Assembly (NCBI GenBank): GCA_024400875.1
Contig: JAKSMB010000008.1
Span: forward strand, 1 to 62,638
DNA length: 62,638 nucleotides
Origin: Bacteroidales bacterium
GTDB lineage: Bacteria; Bacteroidota; Bacteroidia; Bacteroidales; WCHB1-69
Reading direction: 5' to 3'
The first letter of the stretch is position 1, and every line of letters starts with the position of its first letter. The notes under the pieces were generated by a model that was not told the origin of the DNA, made no database searches, and was given only the letters and a program-made list of their open reading frames with translations. The translations under genes were made by a program, and so were the position numbers. Shown here in pieces: positions 25,639-34,999 of the stretch.

Positions 25639-25640
25639 AT

Positions 25641-26900
25641 ATGACCCAGTTTAAGAAACTTTTCATCACAGACAGTGTTCCTTTCAACATCTTCTATGCC
25701 CTTTTATGCATAGCTATGGTATCATTAGCCTTCACCAATTGGCTGATGCTTCCCGTTGCCGTCCTGATGCTTTTGAACTGGATTATAGAGTGGAATTGGA
25801 AAGAAAAATGGCAGAACGTAAAAAGTCAGAAAGCCATCCCCGCATTCATCTGTTTTCTCATCATCTGCCTACACCCTATCATTGGATTCTTCCTATCCAG
25901 CAACAAAACAGGAGCAATGGCCAACTTCGATTGTAGTCTATGGTTTCTACTTGCTCCCCTGACTCTGTTAACCTACAAGCCGGAGCACCTTAACCGGCAA
26001 CGTATCCGTTTTATATTTTGGGGTTTCTGCCTCGCCATCCTCATACATATTATATACATATTTGGAGTAGCCCTAGGGAAATATGCTCATACGCACAATA
26101 GCATCTACTTCTACTACTCCTCACTATCCATACTTAAGCACCCCTCCTACGTTGCATTATACATCATCACAGCCTTTCTTTTCCTTCTCGATCAACTTAT
26201 CCGTTATCATAAATCCTACTCTCGCCTATTTTGCATCTGCATATTTATTACTTTAGGCATCTATGCTATAGCCATCCTTCAGCTTCAATCCAAAGCAGGA
26301 ATACTATCCTTTCTTTTAGCGTTAACCATCTGGTTCTTCGTCCATTTCTTCACAAAAAAAAGTCGCATCATTCCAGGTGCCATTATCCTACTACTGGCTT
26401 TCGGATCATTAATATTTATATATAAGACAGGATGGATTGTAAAGAATCGAATATCCGAAACCATTGAACAGATAGAGAATCACAAAGACAACCCATACGG
26501 TCGCAACAGCAGTGAGATACGATTAACCCTTTGGCATTCATCGTCCGAGGTCATAAAGAAAACCCTTCCTTGGGGTGTAGGTACGGGCGATGCCGGAGAT
26601 GCTCTTCGTCTGAACTCTCTCACACACAATTACAGGAACGTCATTGGAGGTCACTACAACGCACATTGCCAATATCTTCAGTCGTTGTTAGAAACTGGCA
26701 TTATCGGACTTCTCCTCTTGCTTACCTATTGTTCATATCCTCTTATCGAGGGTTTACGTCGACACAATCTACTACTTTGCACTTTTGCGCTACTCGTACT
26801 TCTGAACATTGCCGTAGAATGCATGTTCAATGTTCGATCCGGTGTTGATTTCATTGCCCTCACCTTCGTGCTCTGTTTTCTAAACACACGTCGTTCCTAA
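25641..26900 (+). CDS. O-antigen ligase / Wzy-like polymerase family membrane protein
   Basis: 419 residues with about 11 membrane helices and a large periplasmic loop late in the protein. The loop and its edge show RNSSEIRLTLWHSSSEVIKKTLPWGVGTGD and HYNAHCQYLQSLLETGIIGLLLLL, the Wzy_C/WaaL pattern in which an Arg and a His of the loop act on undecaprenyl-linked glycans. It starts 2 bases after trmD, so it appears to ride on that transcript. No other polysaccharide genes are adjacent; it could be a ligase for LPS, or a protein O-oligosaccharyltransferase. The substrate is not indicated. Confidence 0.82.
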   Translation: MTQFKKLFITDSVPFNIFYALLCIAMVSLAFTNWLMLPVAVLMLLNWIIEWNWKEKWQNVKSQKAIPAFICFLIICLHPIIGFFLSSNKTGAMANFDCSLWFLLAPLTLLTYKPEHLNRQRIRFIFWGFCLAILIHIIYIFGVALGKYAHTHNSIYFYYSSLSILKHPSYVALYIITAFLFLLDQLIRYHKSYSRLFCICIFITLGIYAIAILQLQSKAGILSFLLALTIWFFVHFFTKKSRIIPGAIILLLAFGSLIFIYKTGWIVKNRISETIEQIENHKDNPYGRNSSEIRLTLWHSSSEVIKKTLPWGVGTGDAGDALRLNSLTHNYRNVIGGHYNAHCQYLQSLLETGIIGLLLLLTYCSYPLIEGLRRHNLLLCTFALLVLLNIAVECMFNVRSGVDFIALTFVLCFLNTRRS

Positions 26901-27020
26901 CACCTCCTTATCTTCAACGTTGAAATCGTCTTCAACGCCACCTTTCTGTACCACCACAAGTGCGCACATTGGCCACCCATTCTCTTTTTTAAAAATAATA
27001 AATATTTTTTAACTATTTGT

Positions 27021-27052
27021 TGATTTTATTAAGAATAATTTATATTTTTGCA
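27021..27052 (+). promoter_or_regulatory. Promoter of the 1528-residue secreted protein gene
   Basis: A TTG followed at about 20 bases by TATTTTTG fits the Bacteroidota -33/-7 architecture. About 80 bases of AT-rich leader lead to the ATG at 27132. The rest of the gap from 26901 contains a TTCAACGTTGAA palindrome (about 26913-26924) and nothing else recognisable. Confidence 0.65.
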
Positions 27053-27131
27053 AACAGCAAAACAAACGATACAAAAAGCAATTGAAATATCAGTTATCTA
27101 TTACAAGTCAATATTTTAAAGTAAAAGAGAA

Positions 27132-30100
27132 ATGCGAAAACGAGATTTAAAGAAAAGCAAAAATTCAAAGGGAGCATTCAGGCTCCCTTTTTTATTTACC
27201 ATTTTTTTAACAATTATCTGTTATTCACTGCTGACACCTGCTGCGACAGGACAAGACCTTCACCACATTCGATTGCATGCACAAAGTTTTCCCGCCCGCT
27301 GTCAGGCCGACGGCATTATCGAATGCACGCTCAGCGATACGGCAGGCCTATTCTTAGAACAGATCCGATATACTTACACGCCTCTTTCAGGCATCGATTC
27401 CATTGTTGAAACCACACTTCCCCGAATCGAGCACCTGCGGCCGGGCGACTACCGCATCAGCGTCAGTGCACTTTACCGTACAGGTTTAGGTCACGGAGAC
27501 GCCTACCAGATCGTTTCCGACACTATCAACAGGATCACCGTTGGCAGTCTTTACCAGATCCCCACCTGCGGCGTACAGCGAAACATCTACTCCAGCACAG
27601 CGCCTTATGGAACCGTGCCGTCGCTTCGCTGTGCACCAACCGGAAAGATACAATTGCTGCTGCAAAAGGGAACATTCCCCTACACTGTCAGCATTTGGAA
27701 AATCGAGGGCAGCGACACCCTTCCATACCGCACCATCGTTTACGACACCAACCAAAATGCTGGCACCAGTCCCCTTGCCGCCAACTATCAGCACTATTAC
27801 ACCATCGACAGCTTAGAAGTTGGACAATACCAACTGCTTTGCCACGACGGCTGCGGTTACTACATGCCGTTGCTCTATGCAGAAGTTCCCTCCGCAGCAC
27901 TGCTCAGCGACGTTCATCGTTTCCATCTAAGGAACAGTTCCTTTGACCCTCGGAGCCACAACCTCATCGTTTTCAAGGAAACGCTTGCAGGCAATCTATT
28001 AGTCAACAACCCCTCCTATTACTATTACAACTCCGAGGAGCCTATGTTCGAGTATCGTTTCGTCAACCCAACCCTAACCAACACCCGCGACACCACCCCT
28101 TGGCGTCCCCTTCCTCCATTCAGCGCAACGCAACCAGTCTATCTTACCGACACTTTGTCGATACTCAGCTGTTACGGCGAAGCGTGGATGAAACAGATAA
28201 CACTCCAATATCGCCCCATAGTTTGTCCCGACACCATTTGGTCATCCACCTACACCATCTATCCGCAAGGTGGCAACCTACATCGAGAATTTCCCAACTA
28301 CTATACCATCGGTGGCACTCATAGTTGGTTCGATTACTGTTACCGGCACAATGCAACTCCAGGATATTTGAAAATCAACAGAGACATTCTCTTCATTCAC
28401 GAGATGAACGAAGTCTTCTCTTATCTTACAGACAGTTTAAACCAGAACAACAACCATTTCTACACCGAAGCCGGAGGGATTTCTAGCACGGCCACTGGTA
28501 TGAGGTACCATTCTTATATCACACACCCCATCCGCTATCGGGTCATCGACTGCACCACCTCTGAGGTAATCGTACAGGACACGCTTTCCACACTCAGTCA
28601 CGGCTGGAAATACTATTACACCAAAGATGCGAGTCGCAACGGGCACACCTTATGCGCAGAAATCACCGATTACAACGGCTGTCCACTATACGCCGCCACC
28701 TTCACAACCATACTCGACTCCACATACACTGCACCCGACACCACGCTCACCAAATATGTTTGGCGTGCTTTTTCCGAAAACGACAACAGATGTTCTGACA
28801 GCAAACGGAGCGCAATACTTTCCATCATCTCAACCGAGTACGACCTTGGTGGAAACCGCTTCTCCTATTCCGGCGACACTTTGTATCTTATTGAAAGTCC
28901 GGAATCCAACCGATACAACTTCAGGGCCTATTCCGACAGAAAGGAACACTTCATCATCGAGCGCGACCGCCTTGACAACCTTGCTGAGATCGGATACTAT
29001 CGTATGCGATATCCCAACTCAACCGCGTACTATCCAGCCATACGATTAAATGCCAGAAATCTTCCTTCCGGCAGATACGTTTGGGTAGTCGTACACCCGT
29101 GCGATCGTCCCAACGACACCATTGTACAGGACATTGTCTTCCCCGAGTCACCCGTTATACTTGAGGCTCCGAGATACCAGTTCATCCAGGAGTGCACACA
29201 ACTAAAGATCGTTCCTATTGCGGGGCGATATGAAGTTGGCGGCACCGAAACACAAACCTTCTTCCAAGCGCACATCAGCGACACCCTGACGCATTCCCTC
29301 AACTCGGTACAGCTCGGCGACACCATCGCACTCGGTGTTCCGGGGAGTTATCTGTTAAGTATGTACGCCTTGCCACTCAACAACGCCTCCCTCTTAGGCA
29401 GCAACCCTTGCTACATCACCGACACGATCATCACCTGGGATGCACGAACCATAGAGTACGACTACATCATCTCCTACGTATGCAACGCCGAAGACACCAT
29501 TGGGTTTGTGCGTGCACGCGGCCAATATGGGTTGCGCCCACATACCTACACGTTATACGACGCTCCAAACGGGACGGGCAATATCCTCGGTCAAAACGAC
29601 ACTGGCGACTTCAACCATCTGCCCATCCATTTTGGACAACAGCTATCCATCGATATGCGAGATCGATGCAACGCGCATTTCCTCACCAACTTCATTGTTT
29701 CAGATATGGAACACATTCGGAAAGCCTGGATGGAGAACAACAGTCCTACTGCAACCTTATACGAAGGCGACACCTGCCATCTCTACAGTATTTCAATGGG
29801 CGATGTCAACTATCACTGGACCGGCCCCAACGACTTCCAAGAAGAAACCCAACGTCCGACCTTCCGCATTCCCAACGGCCCGTTGGCTGCCGGCACCTAC
29901 ACCGTAGCCATTGAAGGTAGCGGCTGCTCCTCCGCACGCGACAGCGTTCAGTTGCTTGTAATCCAAGCACCTTCCGTAAAACTCCAACGCGACACCATTG
30001 TCTGCCCCAACACCGAAGTGCCCATCTATGCCACCGTCACCGGCGACAGCACCATCACCTATACCCTCGTCAAAGATGCCTTCGGCAGACGGGACACCTT

Positions 30101-31718
30101 CCTTTTTGCCGACAGGCATCCGGGGCAGACAGACACCCTGCGCACCCTCATCACAGACGACAACACACGCTTCTACATCAGCAAAGTACAGGACAGGCAA
30201 CGCGCCTATTTCGCCACATCAGACACTGTCCACGTCCGCCTGATCAGCGAGCAACAGACGCTAACCCTGCACAGCACCAGCGACACCATTTGTCGAGGCA
30301 ACGACGCCACCTTGACCGCCAGCGTCAACATCCTTCCGCCATACATAGTCCAATGGAGCGACTTTGCTGACGGCACTGTCATCCAAAACGACACCATCGG
30401 CGCCATCGGTTCCGCATCACGATTGCAACTCAACAACATCGAGCAAGAAAAGACGTACACCGTCAGGGCTATTGCCAGCAACAATTGCCCGCAGCGCAAC
30501 GGCATTTTCCAAGAAGTGGCAATGAGCAATCAAACAGTTACGGTTTCCAGCAACCGAGGAATACGTTTTCACGACAGCGGAGGCGCGTCAGCAACTTACG
30601 GGGCATCCGAAAACAGCATCATCACCTTCACGAACGCCGACAGTTCCGCAACGCTATCCTTACAATTCGAGTATTTCAACTGCAGCGACGCCAGTGGACT
30701 CGACAGCAGCGATGTGCTTTATATCTTCGACGGAGCAAGCACTGACGGTTCCCCTTTGCGTACCCTACGCGGACGACTTAACGGAGAGGACTTACCTCAG
30801 CTCATAAGCAGCAGCGGATCATTCACTTGCTGGTTCATCTCCAACCATTCTTATACAGAAGAACCGGGCACCTACGAAGGCTGGTCTGCCGTGTTACATA
30901 GCACGGACGTAGGATCAGGTACTGCCATAACAGAAGCCACCAGCGTTTCGGCCATCCGCATCAAAGGCGCGTCTTCCAGCGAAACGCGCGTCATTGAAAT
31001 TATGGAAAGCGAGCTACCGTATGATTGGGACGGGTTGTTATTCACGCACGCCGACACCCTTATTGAACGCTTGACCAACCTGAGCGGGTGCGACAGCACG
31101 ATCATCCGGATATTAAAAGTCAAATCATTGGCGCCGTGTCCCACAGCCATTGACTATGATGGAAACGAATACAACTCCATTAGAATTGGCGCCTACTGTT
31201 GGACGCAGACCAATCTCACCTCAAAGCACTACAGCGACGGTAGAGCGATCATCGACGCATCGGGATACTTTGCCGATATTCATCCCGACAGCACATTAAA
31301 CATCCAAACATTCGGACGTTTGTACGACTGGTATGCCAGTGTTGATACCTCCACACTTACTTTAACACCTTCCGGGCATCGACAAGGAATATGTCCTTCC
31401 GGTTGGTATTTGCCAACAGCAGAACAATACGAAACCTTAAATGAGTTAGGCAGCTTCGCCCTACGTTCTTCAGAATTCTGGCTTGATGGCGGTGGCAACA
31501 ACAGCTCCGGTTTCACCTCTTTGCCTGCAGGATTTTACTGTGGTGAACATCAACGCTTTGAAAATCTGCTTGGAGAAGCCTACTTTTGGGCGGATTCTGA
31601 AACCGATTTCTCCGAAAACAGCATATACGTTTTCGGAAATGCATATTGTAACTCATTGCAAAAGATACTTTCAGACCAACATAATAGGTACTCTATTCGC
31701 TGTATTTTTGATGAATAG
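27132..31718 (+). CDS. Large secreted protein with CUB-like domain and C-terminal FISUMP domain
   Basis: 1528 residues. A long basic N-region leads to a membrane-type signal (FLFTIFLTIICYSLLTPAATGQ). The body is a series of beta-rich Ig/PKD-like segments with many DT-x-DSL and SxxDTI patterns. About residues 1138-1258 look like a CUB-like domain (start RGIRFHDSGGASATYG, with LQFEYFNCSD, DVLYIFDG and GWSAVLHS). About residues 1333-1528 are a FISUMP (Fibrobacter major paralogous) domain: DYDGNEYNSIRIGAYCWTQTNL, FGRLYDWYAS, GICPSGWYLPT and YSIRCIFDE. No T9SS sorting domain follows. Adhesion or matrix roles are plausible, but no catalytic centre is seen. A terminator-like hairpin lies inside codons 13-20. 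Confidence 0.8.
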   Translation: MRKRDLKKSKNSKGAFRLPFLFTIFLTIICYSLLTPAATGQDLHHIRLHAQSFPARCQADGIIECTLSDTAGLFLEQIRYTYTPLSGIDSIVETTLPRIEHLRPGDYRISVSALYRTGLGHGDAYQIVSDTINRITVGSLYQIPTCGVQRNIYSSTAPYGTVPSLRCAPTGKIQLLLQKGTFPYTVSIWKIEGSDTLPYRTIVYDTNQNAGTSPLAANYQHYYTIDSLEVGQYQLLCHDGCGYYMPLLYAEVPSAALLSDVHRFHLRNSSFDPRSHNLIVFKETLAGNLLVNNPSYYYYNSEEPMFEYRFVNPTLTNTRDTTPWRPLPPFSATQPVYLTDTLSILSCYGEAWMKQITLQYRPIVCPDTIWSSTYTIYPQGGNLHREFPNYYTIGGTHSWFDYCYRHNATPGYLKINRDILFIHEMNEVFSYLTDSLNQNNNHFYTEAGGISSTATGMRYHSYITHPIRYRVIDCTTSEVIVQDTLSTLSHGWKYYYTKDASRNGHTLCAEITDYNGCPLYAATFTTILDSTYTAPDTTLTKYVWRAFSENDNRCSDSKRSAILSIISTEYDLGGNRFSYSGDTLYLIESPESNRYNFRAYSDRKEHFIIERDRLDNLAEIGYYRMRYPNSTAYYPAIRLNARNLPSGRYVWVVVHPCDRPNDTIVQDIVFPESPVILEAPRYQFIQECTQLKIVPIAGRYEVGGTETQTFFQAHISDTLTHSLNSVQLGDTIALGVPGSYLLSMYALPLNNASLLGSNPCYITDTIITWDARTIEYDYIISYVCNAEDTIGFVRARGQYGLRPHTYTLYDAPNGTGNILGQNDTGDFNHLPIHFGQQLSIDMRDRCNAHFLTNFIVSDMEHIRKAWMENNSPTATLYEGDTCHLYSISMGDVNYHWTGPNDFQEETQRPTFRIPNGPLAAGTYTVAIEGSGCSSARDSVQLLVIQAPSVKLQRDTIVCPNTEVPIYATVTGDSTITYTLVKDAFGRRDTFLFADRHPGQTDTLRTLITDDNTRFYISKVQDRQRAYFATSDTVHVRLISEQQTLTLHSTSDTICRGNDATLTASVNILPPYIVQWSDFADGTVIQNDTIGAIGSASRLQLNNIEQEKTYTVRAIASNNCPQRNGIFQEVAMSNQTVTVSSNRGIRFHDSGGASATYGASENSIITFTNADSSATLSLQFEYFNCSDASGLDSSDVLYIFDGASTDGSPLRTLRGRLNGEDLPQLISSSGSFTCWFISNHSYTEEPGTYEGWSAVLHSTDVGSGTAITEATSVSAIRIKGASSSETRVIEIMESELPYDWDGLLFTHADTLIERLTNLSGCDSTIIRILKVKSLAPCPTAIDYDGNEYNSIRIGAYCWTQTNLTSKHYSDGRAIIDASGYFADIHPDSTLNIQTFGRLYDWYASVDTSTLTLTPSGHRQGICPSGWYLPTAEQYETLNELGSFALRSSEFWLDGGGNNSSGFTSLPAGFYCGEHQRFENLLGEAYFWADSETDFSENSIYVFGNAYCNSLQKILSDQHNRYSIRCIFDE
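27168..27193 (+). terminator. Terminator-like hairpin inside the 5' coding region (possible attenuator)
   Basis: AAGGGAGC pairs perfectly with GCTCCCTT around a six-base loop and runs directly into six T residues. This is a textbook intrinsic terminator, yet it lies 37-62 bases inside the coding region of the 1528-residue protein. It could stop transcripts that are not translated promptly. Confidence 0.6.
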
Positions 31719-31749
31719 CAATTAATTATATTTTTTTACCAACCACCTA

Positions 31750-31780
31750 TTGTTGAATATCAATTTTTTTTGTACTTTTG
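31750..31780 (+). promoter_or_regulatory. rpmB promoter
   Basis: A TTG (31750-31752), 20-base spacer and TACTTTTG (31773-31780) followed by GCCGCCC match the Bacteroidota promoter consensus and the rpsT promoter of this window. The ATG of rpmB is 45 bases downstream. Confidence 0.7.
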
Positions 31781-31825
31781 CCGCCCAATTCAAAAAAGAA
31801 TATTAACAATAAATAAGATAGAACA

Positions 31826-32059
31826 ATGTCAAGAGTTTGTCAAATTACAGGTAAGAAGGCAATCGTTGGTAATAACGTTTCACACTCCAACATCAAAACT
31901 AAAAGAAAATTCAACCCAAATTTGCATACTAAGAAATTTTATGTTCCAGAATTAGATGAATGGATTTATCTTAAGGTTTCTGCACACGGTATGCGTAACA
32001 TCAACAAGAAAGGCATCTATCAATGCCTCGTTGAAGCATCAGAAAAGGGTATCTTATAA
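31826..32059 (+). CDS. rpmB: 50S ribosomal protein L28
   Basis: 77 residues, basic. It starts [27 protein letters not shown] in pieces, the L28 signature, and continues with [14 protein letters not shown] and [16 protein letters not shown]. It has its own promoter and its own terminator. In most Bacteroidota rpmB is followed at once by rpmG (L33) and a small DUF4295 gene; neither is present here. The next gene is a TonB-dependent receptor. Confidence 0.97.
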   Translation: MSRVCQITGKKAIVGNNVSHSNIKTKRKFNPNLHTKKFYVPELDEWIYLKVSAHGMRNINKKGIYQCLVEASEKGIL

Positions 32060-32080
32060 TTAAAGCCTTATCAAAGATCT

Positions 32081-32119
32081 AAGCTGCTGTAGCATTATCA
32101 TTACAGCAGCTTTTTTTTT
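32081..32119 (+). terminator. Intrinsic terminator after rpmB
   Basis: An 11-base-pair stem (AAGCTGCTGTA with TACAGCAGCTT), ten-base loop and a run of nine T residues. It closes rpmB as a single-gene unit. Confidence 0.9.
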
Positions 32120-32179
32120 ATCATTCACACAATAAAAGCATCTTTTATCCGTATACCTCCTGGCTAAAAACATTCGATT

Positions 32180-34669
32180 TTGAAAAAACCGCTGGTCATC
32201 TTATTATTCATGCTTTGTTTTGCTCAGCTTTTGTTTGGGCAAAAAGCTATTGTCAAAGGCGCTTTGACAGATGAAAGTGGCTATCCTATCGAAAACGTGA
32301 TCATACGGATCATCAACCACGATTTACAGACCATTTCAGACAGTTACGGTCACTACACTCTACACGTACCCGAAAACCAGAATATCAAAATCTACTTCCA
32401 GCACATCAGCCATCAAGATACGATCATTGAGGTACTCTTGAAGGCCAAAGAGACGCAAACCATCAACATCACACTGCCAGCCATTGGCAACCGTTTGGAC
32501 CAAGTCAACATCAACTGGGAGGCCGACAACGGATACATTCGTGTAAATCCCAAGTTATCCTTTCAGCTTCCATCACCCACGGGAGGTATGGAATCGCTTA
32601 TCAAGATGTTGCCAGGTGCCTCTTCTTCCAATGAACTGAGCGCACAGTACAACGTACGTGGTGGCAACTACGATGAAAACCTCATCTACGTCAACGACAT
32701 AGAGATCTACAGACCTTTCTTGATCCGAAATGCCCAGCAAGAGGGCTTAGGATTTGTGAACACCGACTTGGCGGGCAACGTCAACTTCTCTGCAGGTGGC
32801 TTTGACACCCAATACGGCGACAAGATGTCTTCCGTAATGGATGTCCAATACAAAGATCCTCAACAATATGGAGGCTCCATTTCCGGAAGTATCCTCGGAG
32901 CCTCCGCGCACGCTGAAGGATTAGTTGACAGCTGTTTCTCCTACTTAGTAGGTATCCGCTACAAATCCACGAAATACTTGCTCAACTCGTTGGAGACCAC
33001 TGGCGACTACAAACCGAAGTTTTTGGATGCACAAATGCTGCTCAAATGGGATGTCACCCGAAAATTCAGCATCAGTCTATTAGGCAACTTCGCACATAAC
33101 AGCTACATCTACCAACCAACGAACAGACAAACCGACTTTGGTTCCACCACTGACGTAAAGCGTCTCACCATCTATTTCGACGGACAAGAAGTTGACCGCT
33201 ACCAAAACTACCTTGGAGGACTCACCTTCACTTTCAGACCCACCAAAAAGGATATCATCCGATTGATTTTCGCCTCCTATTATGCCAAAGAGAGCGAGAC
33301 CTACGACATCCAAGGGCAATATTGGCTCAGCGACATTGAGCCAGACTTGGGCAATAGTGAAGGGAACATTGGCCAGGAAGTTTCCATTCGAGGCTACGGC
33401 ACATACCTCGACCACGCCCGCAACTATCTTACCTCCATTGTATCCTCCGCCAACCTTCTTGGCGAGCACAGACTGCCGTACAACAACACACTCAAATGGG
33501 GATTGAAGGCGCAAAACGAGATCATACACGACAACATCAACGAATGGAGAATGCAGGATTCTTCCGGCTATACACTACCAGCCATCCCTACCGTTCCTGG
33601 CGAGGCAGTGCCCTTCGACGATCCATCCCGAGTGCTTGCCTTCGACGAAAATAGCATTCTAAACACCTACAACGAACTCAACACGCTGCGTTTCACTGGA
33701 TATGTACAAGATCAGTACAAGATCGGCGGTGACAGCGCTCATTATATTCTCAACGCCGGGGTACGTTTTCATTATTGGACATTCAGCAAAAAAGAAGTCA
33801 ACATTTCCCCGCGTGCATCATTCATTTACGACCCACATTGGAAACGCGATTGGACCTTCAGTCTGCGCACAGGTCTTTACTACCAGCCGGCATTCTACAG
33901 AGAAATGCGTCGTCCTGACGGAACATTGAACGACAGTTTACGTTCACAACGCTCAGTACACATCGTGGCCGGAACCGAATATAACTTTTTGCTTTGGCGC
34001 CGACCGTTCAAGTTTACGGCAGAAGCATACTACAAATATATGGATAGGCTCATCTCCTACAAGCTTGACAACGTCCGCATCATCTACAGCGGAGAGAATG
34101 ATGCTAAAGGTTACGCCACCGGATTAGACATGAAGATCAGCGGAGAATTCATCAAAGGACTTGAATCCTGGTTTGCTCTATCCTTGATGAAAACAGAAGA
34201 GGACTTGCTGAACGACTTTTACATTGACGACGACGGCAACCGTGTTGAGCCTGGTTATGTACCTCGTCCAACCGACCAACGCGTTGCTTTCAACATATTC
34301 TTCCAAGACCACATCCCAGGTTATCCGCAATTCCGCGTACACCTCAACTTCGTATTTGCCAGTGGTCTGGTGTACAGCGCTCCCAACGCAGAGGCCTATC
34401 AGCGCATTCGCAGTCACTCTTGGTATCGCCGCGTTGACCTTGGCTTCTCCTTTATGTTCCTGGAACAGAGTCGTGACCGTATGCGCAACAAGTCCCCATT
34501 CATACGCAGCATCAAGAATGCAGGCATCTACGTAGAGGTATTCAACCTATTAGGTATCAACAACACCTCATCATACCTTTGGGTTTCAGATATTTACAAT
34601 CAATACTACCCAGTGCCAAACTACCTGACGGGACGTCTTGTAAACGTCAAGTTTGCCGTTGAGTGGTAG
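32180..34669 (+). CDS. TonB-dependent outer membrane receptor with carboxypeptidase-like N-terminal domain
   Basis: 829 residues, starting with TTG at 32180; the signal peptide (KKPLVILLFMLCFAQLLFGQ) begins at this codon and no ATG fits. Residues about 22-110 form a carboxypeptidase-D regulatory-like beta domain (KGALTDESGYPIENVIIRI). The plug follows (SLIKMLPGASSSNELSAQYNVRGGNYDENLIYVND) and then a 22-strand-type barrel ending VNVKFAVEW with a terminal Trp. It imports a ligand across the outer membrane with energy from ExbB/ExbD/TonB. It ends before the cobalamin riboswitch, so the riboswitch does not control it directly, and its substrate is unknown. No SusD partner follows, which speaks against a glycan-uptake SusC. 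Confidence 0.9.
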   Translation: MKKPLVILLFMLCFAQLLFGQKAIVKGALTDESGYPIENVIIRIINHDLQTISDSYGHYTLHVPENQNIKIYFQHISHQDTIIEVLLKAKETQTINITLPAIGNRLDQVNINWEADNGYIRVNPKLSFQLPSPTGGMESLIKMLPGASSSNELSAQYNVRGGNYDENLIYVNDIEIYRPFLIRNAQQEGLGFVNTDLAGNVNFSAGGFDTQYGDKMSSVMDVQYKDPQQYGGSISGSILGASAHAEGLVDSCFSYLVGIRYKSTKYLLNSLETTGDYKPKFLDAQMLLKWDVTRKFSISLLGNFAHNSYIYQPTNRQTDFGSTTDVKRLTIYFDGQEVDRYQNYLGGLTFTFRPTKKDIIRLIFASYYAKESETYDIQGQYWLSDIEPDLGNSEGNIGQEVSIRGYGTYLDHARNYLTSIVSSANLLGEHRLPYNNTLKWGLKAQNEIIHDNINEWRMQDSSGYTLPAIPTVPGEAVPFDDPSRVLAFDENSILNTYNELNTLRFTGYVQDQYKIGGDSAHYILNAGVRFHYWTFSKKEVNISPRASFIYDPHWKRDWTFSLRTGLYYQPAFYREMRRPDGTLNDSLRSQRSVHIVAGTEYNFLLWRRPFKFTAEAYYKYMDRLISYKLDNVRIIYSGENDAKGYATGLDMKISGEFIKGLESWFALSLMKTEEDLLNDFYIDDDGNRVEPGYVPRPTDQRVAFNIFFQDHIPGYPQFRVHLNFVFASGLVYSAPNAEAYQRIRSHSWYRRVDLGFSFMFLEQSRDRMRNKSPFIRSIKNAGIYVEVFNLLGINNTSSYLWVSDIYNQYYPVPNYLTGRLVNVKFAVEW

Positions 34670-34718
34670 GCCTTAAAATATTCCGGCTGTCATCCCTTTT
34701 TCGTTATTGTTTTTTTCA

Positions 34719-34726
34719 TACTTTTG
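34719..34726 (+). promoter_or_regulatory. Promoter -7 element before the cobalamin riboswitch
   Basis: TACTTTTG followed by GCCGCGC lies about 10 bases before the first conserved riboswitch sequence and 50 bases after the receptor gene stop. It shows that the riboswitch RNA is made from its own promoter. Confidence 0.6.
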
Positions 34727-34734
34727 CCGCGCTC

Positions 34735-34935
34735 AATCGGTGAAGGATGTTATACATCCTGAGAGGGAAACAGGTGTGAATCCTGTACAGTACCCGCTGC
34801 TGTGAGTTTCCATTGTTTTTAGGCGCATTTGCCACTGTCGAAAGACGGGAAGGCCACCTAAAAGAAACGAGTCAGAAAACCTGCCATTGACGTGATAAGA
34901 ACCGCTTCGGGAGATAGGTGGGTTTATGCACAGCC
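34735..34935 (+). promoter_or_regulatory. Cobalamin (B12) riboswitch
   Basis: Conserved cobalamin-aptamer segments appear in order: GAGAGGGAAACAGGTGTGAA, then CCTGTACAGTACCCGCTGC and TGTGAG, then GCCACTG with GGGAAGGCC, then the B12 box GTCAGAAAACCTGCC (34871-34885). An inverted repeat AGCC-ACGTTGTT-GGCT just downstream (about 34931-34946) may belong to the expression platform. In this class, adenosylcobalamin or a related corrinoid binding represses downstream expression. The controlled genes are the beta-propeller lipoprotein and the T9SS protein that follow. Confidence 0.93.
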
Positions 34936-34999
34936 ACGTTGTTGGCTCATACTTCATTTCTCTTCCGACGCATTTGCAAAATGATTAAGAAACGACAGA

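Noticed and set aside
32180-34669. TonB-dependent receptor as riboswitch-controlled BtuB
   Set aside because: The riboswitch and its promoter lie after the receptor stop codon, and at 829 residues with a carboxypeptidase-like domain it is not BtuB-like.
34670-34999. tRNA or other small RNA gene between the receptor and the BtuG-like gene
   Set aside because: The conserved segments all match the cobalamin riboswitch. I found no tRNA-like cloverleaf here or in other intergenic gaps.
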